Both the position numbers and the translations under genes were made by a program. The notes under the pieces are model-generated. The model worked only from the letters and a program-made list of their open reading frames with translations, was not told the origin of the DNA and did not search any database. A DNA stretch of 64,000 nt, taken from the NCBI GenBank assembly GCA_029961685.1, contig JARWKL010000014.1, positions 19,168,452 to 19,232,451 on the forward strand. Direction: 5' to 3'. Numbering within the stretch: position 1 is the first letter of the stretch; each line of letters begins with the position of its first letter. Below, piece by piece: positions 11,801 to 24,263 of the stretch. This DNA comes from Aristolochia californica. Its lineage: Eukaryota; Streptophyta; Magnoliopsida; Piperales; Aristolochiaceae.

Positions 11801-14800
11801 AAAGTTTGGTTATCCACGTTTGGGAAATTCCACTAGTACAACCCTAGATAACTTGGTGGAATTTTATAAGAAAGAGATTTATAATTGATCTTAACATGTT
11901 TTAAATGTGCTGGATATGCGTGCCAGAAACATGATGAAGATGCAAATGACTTAATGATCCCAAAATTTCAAGTAGTAGAAAAAATTAAAATTCACAAGTT
12001 AACTTGCGGTGGGATATTTACCAGAGCCAAACAACAAACTTTTTGCCTATTTTACAAAAAGCGGACCTAAAAAATCACAGATACTTTTTGGAATTATCAT
12101 TCTCAGCATTTGTGGTTTTCCATTTTGGATGTTCAATTTTTTTTTCAAACATGAGTTTTTCACTCTTCCAGTTTTCTCGTAAACAAAAAGATAAGGCAAA
12201 TATAGTTCACAAAAAAATAAAAATTTTAGAGTTTATTTATGCAAAAGAATTTTAAAACTATAATTAATGTGAGTGAAGAAAATTATTTTCACGCACTAAA
12301 AATGAACCCCAAAGTTTTGTTATCCACGTTGGGGAAATTCTCCACTAGTACAACCCCAGATAGCTTGGTAAAATTTTAAAAGAAAGAGATTTCTAATTGA
12401 TCCTAACATGTTTTAAGTGTGGTGGATACGCATGCTAGAAACATGTTGAAGATGCAAATGACCTAACGATCCAAAAATTTCAAGGAGTAGAAAAAATTAA
12501 AATTCTCAGGTTAACGTGCGGTAGGATAATTTCCTGAGCCCAACAACCTTGTTTTTGCCAATTTTACAAAAAGCGGACCTAAAAAATCACTTATACATTT
12601 TGGAATTATATATCTTAGAATTTGTGCATTTCCATTTTGGATGTTAAATTTTTTTTTTCAAACTTGAGTTTTTCTCTCTTCCAGTTTTCTCGTAAAAAAA
12701 AAGATAAGGCAAATATTGATCACAACTAAATGAAAATTTTTGAGTTTATTTTTGCAAAAGAATTTGAAAACTATAGGAAATGTGAGTGAATAAAATTATT
12801 TTCACAAACTAAAATAAACACCAAAGTTTTATTATCCACGTTGGGGAAATTCCACCAGTACAACCCTAGATAGCTTGGTGGAATTTTATAAGAAAAAGAT
12901 TTCTAATTGATCCTAACATGTTTTAAATGTGGTGAATATGCGAGCAAGAAACATGTTGATGATGCAAATAACCTAATGATCCAAAAATTTTAAGGAGTAG
13001 AAAAAATTAAAATTCTCAAGTTAACGAGCGGTGAGGTATTTACCAGAACCAAACAACCCACTTTTTGCCTATTGTACAAAAAGCAGACCTAAAAAATCAC
13101 AGATACTTTTAGGAATTATCTCTCTCAGCATTTGTGCATTTCCATTTTGGATGTTCAATTTTTTTTTTCAAACTTGAGTTCTTCTCTCTCCCAATTTTCT
13201 CGTAATAAAAAAGATAAGGCAAATATAGAGCACAACAAGATGAAAATTTTAGAGTTTATGTATGCAAAAGAATTTTAAAACTATAATTAATGTGAGTGAA
13301 GAAAATTATTTTCACGCACTAAAAATGATCCCCAAAGTTTTTTATCCACTTTGGGGAAATTCCACTAGTTTAGATAGCTTGTTGAAATTTTATAAGAAAG
13401 AGATTTCTAATTGATCCTAACATGTTTTAAGTTTGGTGGATATGCATGCTAGATACATTTTGAAGAAGCAAATGACCTAATGATCCAAAAATTTCAAGGA
13501 GTAGAAAAAATTAAAATTCTCAAGTCAACGTGCGGTGGGATAATTTCCCGAGCCAAACAACCCTGTTTTTACCAATTTTACAAAAAGCAGACCTAAAAAA
13601 TCACAGATACTTTTTGGAATTATCTCTCTCAGCATTTGTGCATTTCCATTTTGGATGTTCAATTTTTTTTTCCAACATGAGTTTTTCACTCTCCCAGTTT
13701 TCCCGTAAACAAAAAGATTAGGCAAATATAGATCACAACAAAATGAAAATTTTTGAGTTTATGTATGCAAACGAATTTTAAAACTATAATAAATATGAGT
13801 GAAGAAAATTATTTTCACGCACTAAAAACGAACTCCAAAGTTTTGTTACCCACGTTGGGGAAATTCTACATTACAACCCCAGATTGCTTGGTGGAATTTT
13901 ATAAGAAAGAGATTTCTAATTGATCCGAACATGTTTTAAATGTGGTGGATATGCATGCTAGGAACATGTTGAAGATGCAAATGACCTAATGATCCTAAAT
14001 TTTCAAGAAGTAGAAAAAATTAAAATTCTCAAGTTAACGTGCGGTGGGATATTTTCCTGAGCCAAACAACCCTCTTTTTGCCAATTTTACAAAAAGCGGA
14101 CCTAAAAAATCACAGATACTTTTTTGAATTATCTTTCACAGCATTTGTGCATTTCCATTTTGGATGTTATATTTTTTTTTCAAACTTGAGTTTTTCTGTC
14201 TCTCAATTTTCTCGTAAACAAAAAGATAAGGCAAATATAGATCACAACAAAATGAAAATTTTAGAGTTTATGTATGCAAATGAATTTGAAAACTATAATA
14301 AATGTGAGTGAATAAAATTATCTTCACGCACTTAAAATGAACACAAAAGTTTTGTTATCCACGTTGGGGAAATTCCACTAGTACCACCCCAGATAGCTTG
14401 GTGGAATTTTATAAGAAAGAGATTTGTAATTGATCCTAACAAGATTCAAATGGGGTGGATATACATGTCAGAAACGTGGTGAAGATGCAAATGACCTAAT
14501 GATCCAAACATTTCAAGAAGTAGAAAAAATTAAAATTCTCAAGTTAACATGTGGTGGGATATTTACCTGAACCAAACGACCCACTTTTTGCCTATTTTAC
14601 AAAATGCGGACCTAATAAATCACAGATACTTTTAGGAATTATCTCTCTCAGCATTTGTGCATTTCCATTTTGGATGTTCAATTTTTTTTTTCAAACTTGA
14701 GTTTTTCACTCCCGATTTTCTCGTAAACAAAAAGATAAGGCAAATATAGAGCACAACAAAATGAAAATTTTAGAGTTTATGTATGCAAAAGAAATTCTGA

Positions 14801-16597
14801 TTGATCTGAACATGTTTTACATGTGGTGGATATGCATGCCACAAACATGTTGAAGATGCAAATGACCTAATGATCCAAAATTTTCAAGGAGTATATAAAA
14901 TTAAAATTATCAAGTAAACGTGTCGTGGGATATTTACCAGAGCCGAACAACCCGCTTTTTTCCTATTTTACAAAAAGCGGACTTAAAAAATCACAGATAA
15001 TTTTTGGAATTATCTCTCTCAGCATTTGTGCATTTCCATTTTAAATGTTCAATTTTTTTTTTCAAACTTGAGTTTTTCACTCTCCCAGTTTTCTAGTAAT
15101 AAAAAAGATAAGGCAAATATAGAGCAAAACTAAATGAAAATTTTAAAGTTTATGTATGCAAAAGAATTTGAAAACTAAAATAAATATGAGTGAAAAAAAT
15201 TATTTTCACGCACTAAAAATGAACACCAAAGTTTAGTTATCCACGTTGGGGAAATTCCATTAGTACAACCCCAGATAGCTTGGTGGAATTTCATAAGAAA
15301 GAGATTTCTAATTGATCCTAACATGTTTTAAACGTGGTGAATATGCATGCCTGAAACATGGTTAAGATGCATATGACCTAATGATCCAAAAATTTCTAGG
15401 AGTAGAAAAAATTAAAATTCTCAAGTTAATGTGTGGTGGGATATTTACCAGAACTAACGAACCCACTTTTTGCCAAATTTACAAAAAGCGGACCAAAAAA
15501 ATCACAGATACTTTTAGGAATTATTTCTCTCAGCATTTGTGCATTTCCATTTTGGATGTTCTATTTTTTTTTTCAAACTTGAGTTTTTCACTCTCCCAGT
15601 TTTCTCGTAATAAAAAAGATAAGGCAAATATAGAGCAAAACTAAATGAAAATTTTAGAGTTTATGTATGCAAAAGAATTTCAAAACTAAAATAAATGTGA
15701 GTGAAGAAAATTATTTTCACGCACTGAAAATGAACACCAATGTTTTGTCATCCACGTTTTGGAAATTCCAGTAGTACAACCCCAAATAGCTTGGTGGAAT
15801 TTTATAACAAAGAGATTTCTAATTGATCCGAACGTATTTTAAAAGTGGTAAATATGCATGCCAGAAACATGTTGAAGATGCAAATGACCTAATGATCCAA
15901 AAATTTCAAGGAGTAGAAAAACTTAAAATTCTCATGTTAACGTGCGGTGGGATCCAGAACTAAAGAACCCACTTTTTGCCTAATTTACAAAAAGCGGACG
16001 AAAAAAATCATAGATACTTTTACGAATTATCTCTCTCAGTATTTGTGCTTTTCCATTTTGGATGTTCAATTTTTTTTTTCAAACTTGAGTTTTTCACTCT
16101 CCCAGTTTTCTCGTAAACAAAAAGATAAGGCAAATATAGATCACAACAAAATGAAAATTTTAGAGTTGATGTATGCAAAAGAATTTAAAAACTATAATTA
16201 ATGTGAGTGAAGAAAATTATTTACCGACACTAAAAATGAAGACCAAAGTTTTGTTATCCACTTTGGGGAAATTTCACTAGTACAACCCTAGATACCTTGG
16301 TGGAATTTTATAAAAAAGAGATTTCTAATTGATCCTAACATGTTTTAAATGTAGTGGATATGCATGCCAGAAACATATTGAAGATGCAAATGACATAATG
16401 ATCCAAAAATTTCAAGGAGTAGAAAAAATTAAAATTCTCAAGTTAACGTGCTGTGGGAAATTTACCAAAGTCAAACTACCCTGTTTTTGCCTATTTTACC
16501 AAAAGAGGACCTAAAAAATCACAGATAATTTTTGGAATTATCTCTCTCAGCATTTGTGCATTTCCGTTTTGGATGTAAAATTTTTTTTTTCAAACTT
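8816..16597 (+). repeat. Diverged monomers, traces of an 8-monomer period
   Basis: About 15 monomers (marked starts 9097 to 16087) with mostly private changes. Two stretches suggest an old HOR of about 4.08 kb: the monomers at 9606 and 13679 share GCAAACGAATTTTAAAAC, a CCACTTTAC/CTACATTAC variant and AATGATCCTAAATTT. The subtype with TTAAGTGTGGTGGATACGC at 12416 is the one that later closes each elastic HOR block. One monomer here is truncated (14699-15069). Confidence 0.8.
14699..15069 (+). repeat. Truncated monomer (371 bp) with ~137-bp internal deletion
   Basis: The reading goes from TATGCAAAAGAA (ends about 14792) directly into ATTCTGATTGATC, skipping the block that normally holds AATAAATGTGAG, TCACGCAC, CCACGTTGGGG and GCTTGGTGGAATTT. 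The normal sequence at both ends of the gap contains AAGAA/AAAGA, so a microhomology-mediated deletion is likely. Confidence 0.9.
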
Positions 16598-17760
16598 GAG
16601 TTTTTGGCTCTCCCAGTTCTCTCGTATACCAAAAGATAAGTCAAATATAAATCACAACAAAATAAAAATTTAAGAGTTTATGTATGCAAAAGAATTTTAA
16701 AACTATGATAAATGTGAATGAAGAAAATTATTTTCACGTACTAAAAATGAACACTTAAGTTTTGTTATCCACGTTGTGGAAATTCCACAAGAACAACTCC
16801 AGATAGCTTGGTGGAATTTTATAAGAAAGAGATTTCTAATTGATCCAAACATGTTTTCAATGTGGTGGATATGCATGCCAGAAACATGTTGAAGATGCAA
16901 ATTACCTAATGATCCAAAAATTTCAAGGAGTATAAAAAATTAAAATTCTCAAGTTAACGTGCGGTGGGATATTTACCAGAGTCAAACAACCCTTTTTTGC
17001 CTATTTTACAAAAAGCGGACCTAAAAAATCACAGATACTTTTTGGAATTATCTCTCTCAGCATTTGTGCATTTCCAATTTGGATGTTCAATTTTTTTTTT
17101 CAAACTTGAGTTTTTTGCTCTCCCAGATTTCTCGTAAAGAAAATGATAAGGCAAATATAGATCACAACAAAATGAAAATTTTCGAGTTTATGTATGCAAA
17201 AGAATTCAAAATCTATAATAAATGTGAGTGAAGAAAATTATTTTCACGCACTAAAAATGAATACCAAAGTTTTGTTATCCACATTGGGGAAATTCCACTA
17301 GTACAACCCCAGATAGCTTGGTGGAATTTTATAAAAAAGAGATTTCTAATTGATCCTAACAAGTTTTAAATGTGGTGGATATGCATGCCAGAAACATATT
17401 GAAGATGCAAACGACATAATGATCCAAAAAATTGAAGGAGTAGAAAAAATTAAAATTCTCAAGTTAACATGCTGTGGGAAATTTACCAGTGCCAAACAAC
17501 CCACTTTTTGCCTATTTTACAAAAAGAGGACCTAAAAAATCACAGATAATTTTTGGAATTATCTCCCTCAGCATTTGTGCATTTCCGTTTTGGATGTAGA
17601 ATTTTTTTTTTCAAACATGAGTTTTTGGCTCTCCAAGTTCTCTCGTATACAAAAAGATAAGGCAAATATAAATCACAACAAAATAAAAATTTTAGAGTTT
17701 ATGTATGCAAAAGAATTTTAAAACTGTAATTAATGTCAGTGAAGAAAATTATTTTCACGC
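16300..17760 (+). repeat. Short dimer (1021 bp spacing)
   Basis: Sequence around 16300-16740 recurs at about 17320-17760. Both carry GAAACATATTGAAGATGC, GTGCTGTGGGAAATTTACC or a close variant (16449, 17470), the CGTTTTGGATGTA variant and TTTTTGGCTCTCC with the GTATAC marker. It lies just upstream of the elastic HOR and its monomers resemble the closing subtypes of that HOR. Confidence 0.7.
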
Positions 17761-18129
17761 ACTAAAAATGAACACCAAAGTTTTGTTATCCACGTTTGGG
17801 AAATTCCACTAGTACAACCCCATATAGCTTGGTGAAATTTTAAAAGAAAGAGATTTCTAATTGATTCTAACATGTTTTAAGTGTGGTGGATACGCATGCT
17901 AGAAACATGTTGAAGATGCAAATGACCTAATGATCCAAAAATTTCAAGGAGTAGAAAAAATTAAAATTCTCAAGTTAACGTGCGGTGGGATAATTTCTTG
18001 AGCCAAACAACCCTGTTTTTGCCAATTTTACAAAACACAGACCTAAAAAATCACATATACTTTTTTGAATTATCTCTCTCAGCATTTGTGCATTTCCATT
18101 TTGGATGTTAAATTTATTTTTTCAAACTT

Positions 18130-19151
18130 TAGTTTTTTAGTCTCCCTGTTTTCACGTAAACAAAAAGATAAGGCAAATATAGATCACAACAAAATAAAAA
18201 TTTTAGAGTTTATGTAAGCAAAAGAATTTGAAAACTATAATAAATGTGAGTGAATAAAATTATTTTCACGCACTAAAAATGAACACCAATGTTTTGTTAT
18301 CCACATTGGAGAAATTCCACTAGTACAACCCCAGATAGCTTGGTGGAATTTTATAAGAAAGAGATTTCTAATTGATCTTAACATGTTTAAAAAGTGGTGG
18401 ATATGCATGCCAGAAATATGTTGAAGATGCAAATGACCTAATGATCCAAAAATTTCAAGGAGTAGAAAAAATTAAAATTCTCAAGTTAACGTGCGGTGGG
18501 ATATTTATCAGAGTCAAACAACCCAGTTTTTGCCTATTTTAAAAAAAGGGGACCTAAAAAATGATATTTACTTTTTGAAATTATCTCTCTCAGCATTTGG
18601 GCATTTCCGTTTTGGATGCTGAATTTTCTTTTTCAAACTTGAGTTTTTTGCTCTCACAGTTCTCTCGTATAGAAAAAGATACGGCAAATATAGATCACAG
18701 CAAAATGGAAATTTTAAAGTTTATGTATGCAAAAGAGTTTGTAAACTAAAATAAATGTGAGTGAAAAAAATTATTTTCACGCACTAAAAATGAACACCAA
18801 AGTTTTGTTATCTACGTTGGGGAAATTCCACTAGTACAACCCCAGATAGCTTGGTAGAATTTTATAAGAAAGAAATTTCTAATTGATCCTAACATGTTTT
18901 AAATGTGGTGAATATGCATGCCAGAAACATATTGAAGATGCAAATGACCTAATGATCCAAAAATTTGAAGGAGTAGAAAAAATTAAAATTCTCAAGTTAA
19001 CTTGCGGTGGGATAATTTCTTGAGCCAAACAACCCTGTTTTTGCCAATTTTACAAAAAGCGGACCTAAAAAAACACATATACTTTTTTGAATTATCTCTC
19101 TCAGCATTTGTGCATTTCCATTTTGGATGTTAAATTTTTTTTTTAAAACTT
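18130..19151 (+). repeat. Elastic HOR, block E1 (2 monomers)
   Basis: Monomers at 18130 and 18641. The first is subtype P1: GTGAATAAAATTATTTTCAC, CCACATTGG, GATCTTAACATG, TATCAGAGTCAAAC, then TGATATTTAC at 18562. The second begins as subtype P2 (GTATAG/GTATAC marker, GTGGTGAATATG) and ends like subtype P9 (GGATAATTTCTTGAGCC). Subtype numbers follow the full nine-monomer block at 24264. Confidence 0.8.
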
Positions 19152-21200
19152 GAATTTTTCTGTCTCCCAGTTTCCTCGTAAACAAAAAGATAAGGCAAAT
19201 ATACATCACAACAAAATAAAACTTTTAGCTTTTATGTATGCAAAAGAATTTGAAAACTATAATAAATGTGAGTGAATAAAATTATTTTCACGCACTAAAA
19301 ATGAACACCAAAGTTTTGTTATCCACATTGGGGAAATTCCACTAGTACAACCCTAGATAGCTTGGTGGAATTTTATAAGAAAGAGATTTCTAATTGATCT
19401 TAACATGTTTTAAAAGTGGTGGACATGCATGCCAGAAATATGTTGAAGATGCAAATGACCTAATGATCCAAAAATTTCAAGGAGTAGAAAAAATTAAAAT
19501 TCTCAAGTTAACGTGTGGTGGGATATTTATCAGAGTCAAACAACCCAGTTTTTGCCTATTTTAAAAAAAAGGGACCTAAAAAATGATATTTACTTTTTGG
19601 AATTATCTCTCTCAGTATTTGGGAATTTCCGTTTTGGATGCTGAATTTTTTTTTTCAAACTTGAGTTTTTCGCTCTCCCAGTTCTCTCGTATACAAAAAG
19701 ATACGGCAAATATAGATGATGGCAAAATGGAAATTTTAAAGTTTATGTATGCAAAAGAATTTGTAAACTAAAATAAATGTGAGTGAAGAAAATTATTTTC
19801 ACACACTAAAAATGAACACCAAAGTTTTGTTATCCACGTTGGGGAAATTCCACTAGTACAACCCCAAATAGCTTGGTGGAATTTTATAAGAAAGAGATTT
19901 CTAATTGATCATAACATGTTTTAAATGTGGTGAATATGCATGCCAGAAACATGTTTAAGATGCAAATGACCTAATGATCCAAAAATTTCAAGGAATAGAA
20001 AAAATTAAAATTCTCATGTTAACGTGCGGTGGGATATTTACCAGAACTAAAGAACCCACTTTTTGCCTAATTTACAAAAAGCGGACCAAAAAAATCACAG
20101 ATACTTTTAGGAATTATATCTCTCATCATTTGTGCATTTCCATTTTGGATGTTCAATTTTTTTTTTTCAAACTTGAGTTTTTCACTCTCCTAGTTTTGTC
20201 GTAATAAAAAAGATAAGGCAAATTTAGAGCAAAACAAAATGAAAATTTTAGAGTTTATGTATTCAAAAGAATATGAAAACTATAATAAATGTGAGTGAAG
20301 AAAATTATTTTCACACACTAAAAATGAACACCAAAGTTTCGTTATCCACGTTGGGGATATTCGACTAGTACAACCCCAGTTAGCTTGGTGGAATTTTATA
20401 AGAAAGATATTTCTAATTCATCCGAACGTGTTTTAAATGTGGGGGGGGAATATGCATGCCAGAAACATGTTGAAGATGCATATGACCTAATGATCCAAAA
20501 TTTTCAAGGAGTAGATAAAATTAAAATTCTCAAGTTAATGTGTGGTGGGATATTTACTAGAGCCAGACAACCCACTTTCTACCTATTTTACAAAAAGCGG
20601 ACTTAAAAAATCACAGATACTTTTTGGAATTATCTCTCTCAGAATTTGTACATTTCCATTTTAAATGTTCAATTTTTTTTTTCAAACTTGAGTTTTTCTG
20701 TCTCCCAGTTTTCTCATAAACAAAAAGATAGGGAAAATATAGATCACAACAAAATGAAAATTTTAGAATTTATGTATGCAAATGAATTTGAAAACAATAA
20801 TAAATGTGAGTGAACAAAATTATTTTCACGCACTAAAAATGAACACCATAGTTTTGTTATCTCCGTTGGGGAAATTCCATTTGTACAACCCTAGGTACCT
20901 TCGTGGAATTTTATAAGAAAGAGAATTCTAATTGATGCTAACATGTTTTAAATGTGGTGGATATGCATACTAGAAATATATTGAAGATGCAAATGACCTA
21001 ATGATCCAAAAATTTCATGGAGTAGAAAAAATTAAAATTCTCAAGTTAATGAGCGGTGCGATAATTTCCTGAGCCAAACAACCCTGTTTTTGCCAATTTT
21101 ACAAAAAGCGGACCTAAAAAATCACATATACTTTTTGGAATTATCTCTCTCAGCATTTGTGCATTTCCATTTTAGATGTTCAATTTTTTTTTTCAAACTT
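19152..21200 (+). repeat. Elastic HOR, block E2 (4 monomers)
   Basis: Monomers at 19152 (P1), 19663 (P2), 20175 (P3, with TCGTAATAAAAAAGATAAGG) and 20690. The last begins like P4 (GATAGGGAAAATATAG, TATCTCCGTTGGGG, GAGAATTCTAATTG) and ends like P9 (ATAATTTCCTGAGCC). Its first half is a near 1021-bp repeat of block E1. Confidence 0.8.
20441..20448 (+). repeat. G8 homopolymer replacing GTGGTGGATATG
   Basis: An uninterrupted run of eight G stands where monomers normally read GTGGTGGATATGCATG. It is the longest G run I noticed in the window. It may be a real mutation or an assembly/sequencing artefact at a homopolymer. Confidence 0.9.
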
Positions 21201-21891
21201 GAGTTTTTCAGTCTCCCAGTTTTCTCGTAAACAAAGAGATAAGCCAAATATAGATCACAACAAAATGAAAATTTTAGAGTTTATGTATGCAAAAGAATTT
21301 GAAAACTATAATAAATGTGAGTGAATAAAATTATTTTCACGCACTAAAAATGAAGACCAAAGTTTTGTTATCCACATTGGGGAAATTTCACTAGTACAAC
21401 CCCAGATAGCTTGGTGGAATTTTATAAAAAGGAGATTTCTAATTGATCTTAACATGTTTTAAAAGTGGTGGATATGCATGCCAGAAATATGTTGAAGATG
21501 CAAATGACCTAATGATCCAAAAATTTCAAGGAGTAGAAAAAATTAAAATTCTCAAGTGAGCGTACGGTGGGATATTTATCAGAGTCAAACAACCAACTTT
21601 TTGCCAATTTTAAAAAAAGGGACCTAAAAAATGATATTAACATTTGGGAATTATCTCTCTCAGCATTTGTGCATTTCCGTTTTGGATGTTGAATTTTTTT
21701 TTCAAACTTGAGTTTTTCTCTGTCCCAGTTCTCTCGTATACAAAAAGATAAGGCAAATATAGATCACAACAAAATGGAAATTTTAGAGTTTATGTATGCA
21801 AAAGATTTTGAAAATTATAATAAGTGTGAGTGAAGAAAATTATTTTCACGCACTAAAAATGAACACCAAAGTTTTGTTATCCACGTTGGGG

Positions 21892-21931
21892 AAATTCCAC
21901 TAGTACAACCCCAGATAGCTTGGTGGAATTT
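21892..21931 (+). repeat. Inverted repeat IR1 (representative copy)
   Basis: AAATTCCAC (21892-21900) is followed after 22 nt by its exact reverse complement GTGGAATTT (21923-21931). The same 9-bp arms recur in most monomers, since the ACTAGTACAACC and GCTTGGTGG blocks are among the better conserved parts of the unit. A cruciform or hairpin is possible, but function is unknown. Confidence 0.85.
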
Positions 21932-22615
21932 TATAAGAAAGAGATTTCTGATTGATCCGATCATGTTTTAAATGTGGTGGACATGCATGCCAGAAACATG
22001 TTGAAGATGCAAATGACCTAATGATCCAAAATTTTCAAGGTATAGATAAAATTAAAATTCTCAAGTTAAAGTGTGGTGGGATATTTACCAGAGCCAAACA
22101 ACCCTCTTTTTGCCTATTTTACAAAAAGCGGACTTTAAAAATCACAGATGCTTTTTGGAATTATCTCTCTCAGCATTTGTGCATTTCCGTTTTAAATGTT
22201 CAATCTTATTTTCAAACTTGAGTTTTTCACTCTCCCAGTTTTCTTGTAAACAAAAAGATAGGGCAAATATAGATCAGCACAAAATGAAAATTTTAGAGTT
22301 TATGTATGCAAAAGAATTGGAAAACTATAATAAATGTGAGTGAAGAAAATTATTTTCACGCACAAAAAATGAACACCAAAGTTTTGTTATCCACGTTGAG
22401 GAAATTCCACTTGTACAACCCCTGGTAGCTTGGTGGAATTTTATAAGAAAGAGAAATCAAATTGATCGTAACATGTTTTAAATGTGGTGGATATGCATGC
22501 CAGAAATATGTTGAAGATGCAAAAGACCTAATGATCCAAAAATTTCAAGGAGTAGAAAAAATTAAAATTCTCAAGTTAACGTGCGGTGGGATATTTACCA
22601 GAGCCAAACAACCCA

Positions 22616-22638
22616 CTTTTTGCCTATTTTACAAAAAG
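22616..22638 (+). repeat. Inverted repeat IR3 (representative copy)
   Basis: CTTTTTG (22616-22622), a 9-nt loop CCTATTTTA, then CAAAAAG (22632-22638): a perfect 7-bp stem, present in most monomers. A bacterial-type terminator reading is not appropriate in a eukaryotic satellite. Confidence 0.85.
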
Positions 22639-22980
22639 AGGACCTAAAAAATCTCATATAATTTTCGGAATTATCTCTATCAGCATTTGTGCATTTCCGT
22701 TTTAGAAGTAGAATTTTTTTCTTCAAACTTGAGTTTTTCGCTCTCCCAGTTGTCTCGTATACAAAAAGATAAGGCTAATATAAATCACAACAAAATGAAA
22801 ATTTTAGAGTTTATGTATGCAAAAGAATTTGAAAACTATAATAAATGTGAGTGAAGAAAATTATTTTCACGCACTAAAAATGAACACCAAAGTTTAGTTA
22901 TCCACGTTGGGGAAATTCCACAAGTACAACTCTAGATAGCTTGGTGGAGTTTTATAAGAAATTCATTTCTAAATGATCCT

Positions 22981-23023
22981 AACATGTTTTAAATGTGGTG
23001 GATATGCATGCCAGAAACATGTT
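22981..23023 (+). repeat. Palindrome cluster / inverted repeat IR2 (representative copy)
   Basis: AACATGTTT (22981-22989) and AAACATGTT (23015-23023) are exact reverse complements separated by 25 nt. Each contains the 8-bp palindrome AACATGTT, and the spacer contains overlapping palindromes ATGCAT and GCATGC (23004-23011). This dyad-rich segment recurs in most monomers. Confidence 0.85.
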
Positions 23024-24263
23024 GAAGATGCAAATTACCTAATGATCAAAAAATTTTAAGGACTAGAAAAAATTAAAATTCTCAAGTTAACGTGTGGTTG
23101 GTAATTTACAAAATTCAAACAACCCACTGTTGGCCTATTTTACAAAAAGCGGACCAAAAAAATCATAGATAATTTTTGGAATTATGTCTCTCAGCATTTG
23201 TGCATTTCCATTTTTTATGTTCAATTTTTTTTTTCAAACTTGAGTTTTTCGCTCCCCTAGTTTTCTCGTAAACAAAAAGATAAGGCAAATATAGATCACA
23301 ACTAAATGAAAATTTTAGAGTTTATGTATGCAAAATAATTTGAAAACTATAATAAATGTGAGGGAAGAAAATAATTTTCACGCACTAAAAATGAACACCA
23401 AAGTTTTGTTATCCACGTTGGGGGAATTCCACTAGTACAACCCCAGATAGCTTGGTGGAATTTTATAAGAAAGAGATTTGTAATTGATCATAATATGTTT
23501 TAAATGTGGTGGATATATGTTCCAAAAACATGATGAAGATGCAAATGATTTAATGATCCAAAATTTCAAGGAGTAGAAAAAATTAAAATTCACAATTTAA
23601 CGTGCGGTGGGATATTTACCAGAGCCAAACAACCAACTTTTTGCGTATTTTACAAAACGCGGACCTAAAAAATCACAGATACTTTTTGGAATTATCTTTC
23701 TCAGCATTTGTGGTTTTCTATTTAGGATGTTCAATTTTTTTTTTCAAACTTGAGTTTTTCACTCTCCCAGTTTTCTCGTAAACAAAAAGATAAGGCAAAT
23801 ATAGATCACAACAAAATAAAAATTTTAGAGTTTATGTAAGCAAAAGAATTTTAAAACTATAATTAATGTGAATGAAGAAAATTAATTTCACGCACTATAA
23901 ATGAACCCCAAAGTTTTGTTATCCAAGTTGGGGAAATTCCACTAGTACAACCCCAAATAGCTTGGTGAAATTTTATAAGAAAGAGATTTCTAATTGATAC
24001 TAACATGTTTTAAGTGTGGTGGATACGCATGCTAGAAACATGTTGAAGATGCAAATGACCTAATAATCCAAAAAATTCGAGGAGTAGAAAAAATTAAATT
24101 TCTCAAGTTAACGTGTGGTGGGATAATTTCTTGAGGCAAACAACCCTGTTTTTGCCAATTTTACAAAAAGCGGACCTAAAAAATCGCATATACTTTTTGG
24201 ATTTATCTCTCTCAGCATTTGTGCATTTCCATTTTTTATGTTCAATTTTTTTGTTTCAAACTT

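Larger units (their letters stand above)
21201..24263 (+). repeat. Elastic HOR, block E3 (6 monomers)
   Basis: Monomers at 21201 (P1), 21710 (begins like P2, ends like P6 with GATTGATCCGATCATG), 22220 (P7-like: CTTGTAAACAAAAAGATAGG, TTGAGGAAATTCCACTTG), 22731 (P6/P7-like: CAGTTGTCTCGTATAC, AAATATAAATCAC), 23242 (P8: CACAACTAAATG and ATGATGAAGATGC) and 23752 (P9: TTAAGTGTGGTGGATACGC). The order matches block E4 with three monomers missing. Confidence 0.75.

Noticed and set aside
22616..22638. IR3 followed by A/T-rich sequence as a rho-independent terminator
   Set aside because: The context is a eukaryotic satellite with no genes. The hairpin is A/T-rich and repeated in most monomers.
22462..22647. 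CFKCGGYACQKH in the recurrent 61-codon frame as a retroviral-type zinc knuckle
   Set aside because: The CCHC knuckle needs C-x2-C-x4-H-x4-C. Here the spacing is C-x2-C-x4-C-x2-H, the frame starts at a TTG after a stop, and it is part of a satellite unit.
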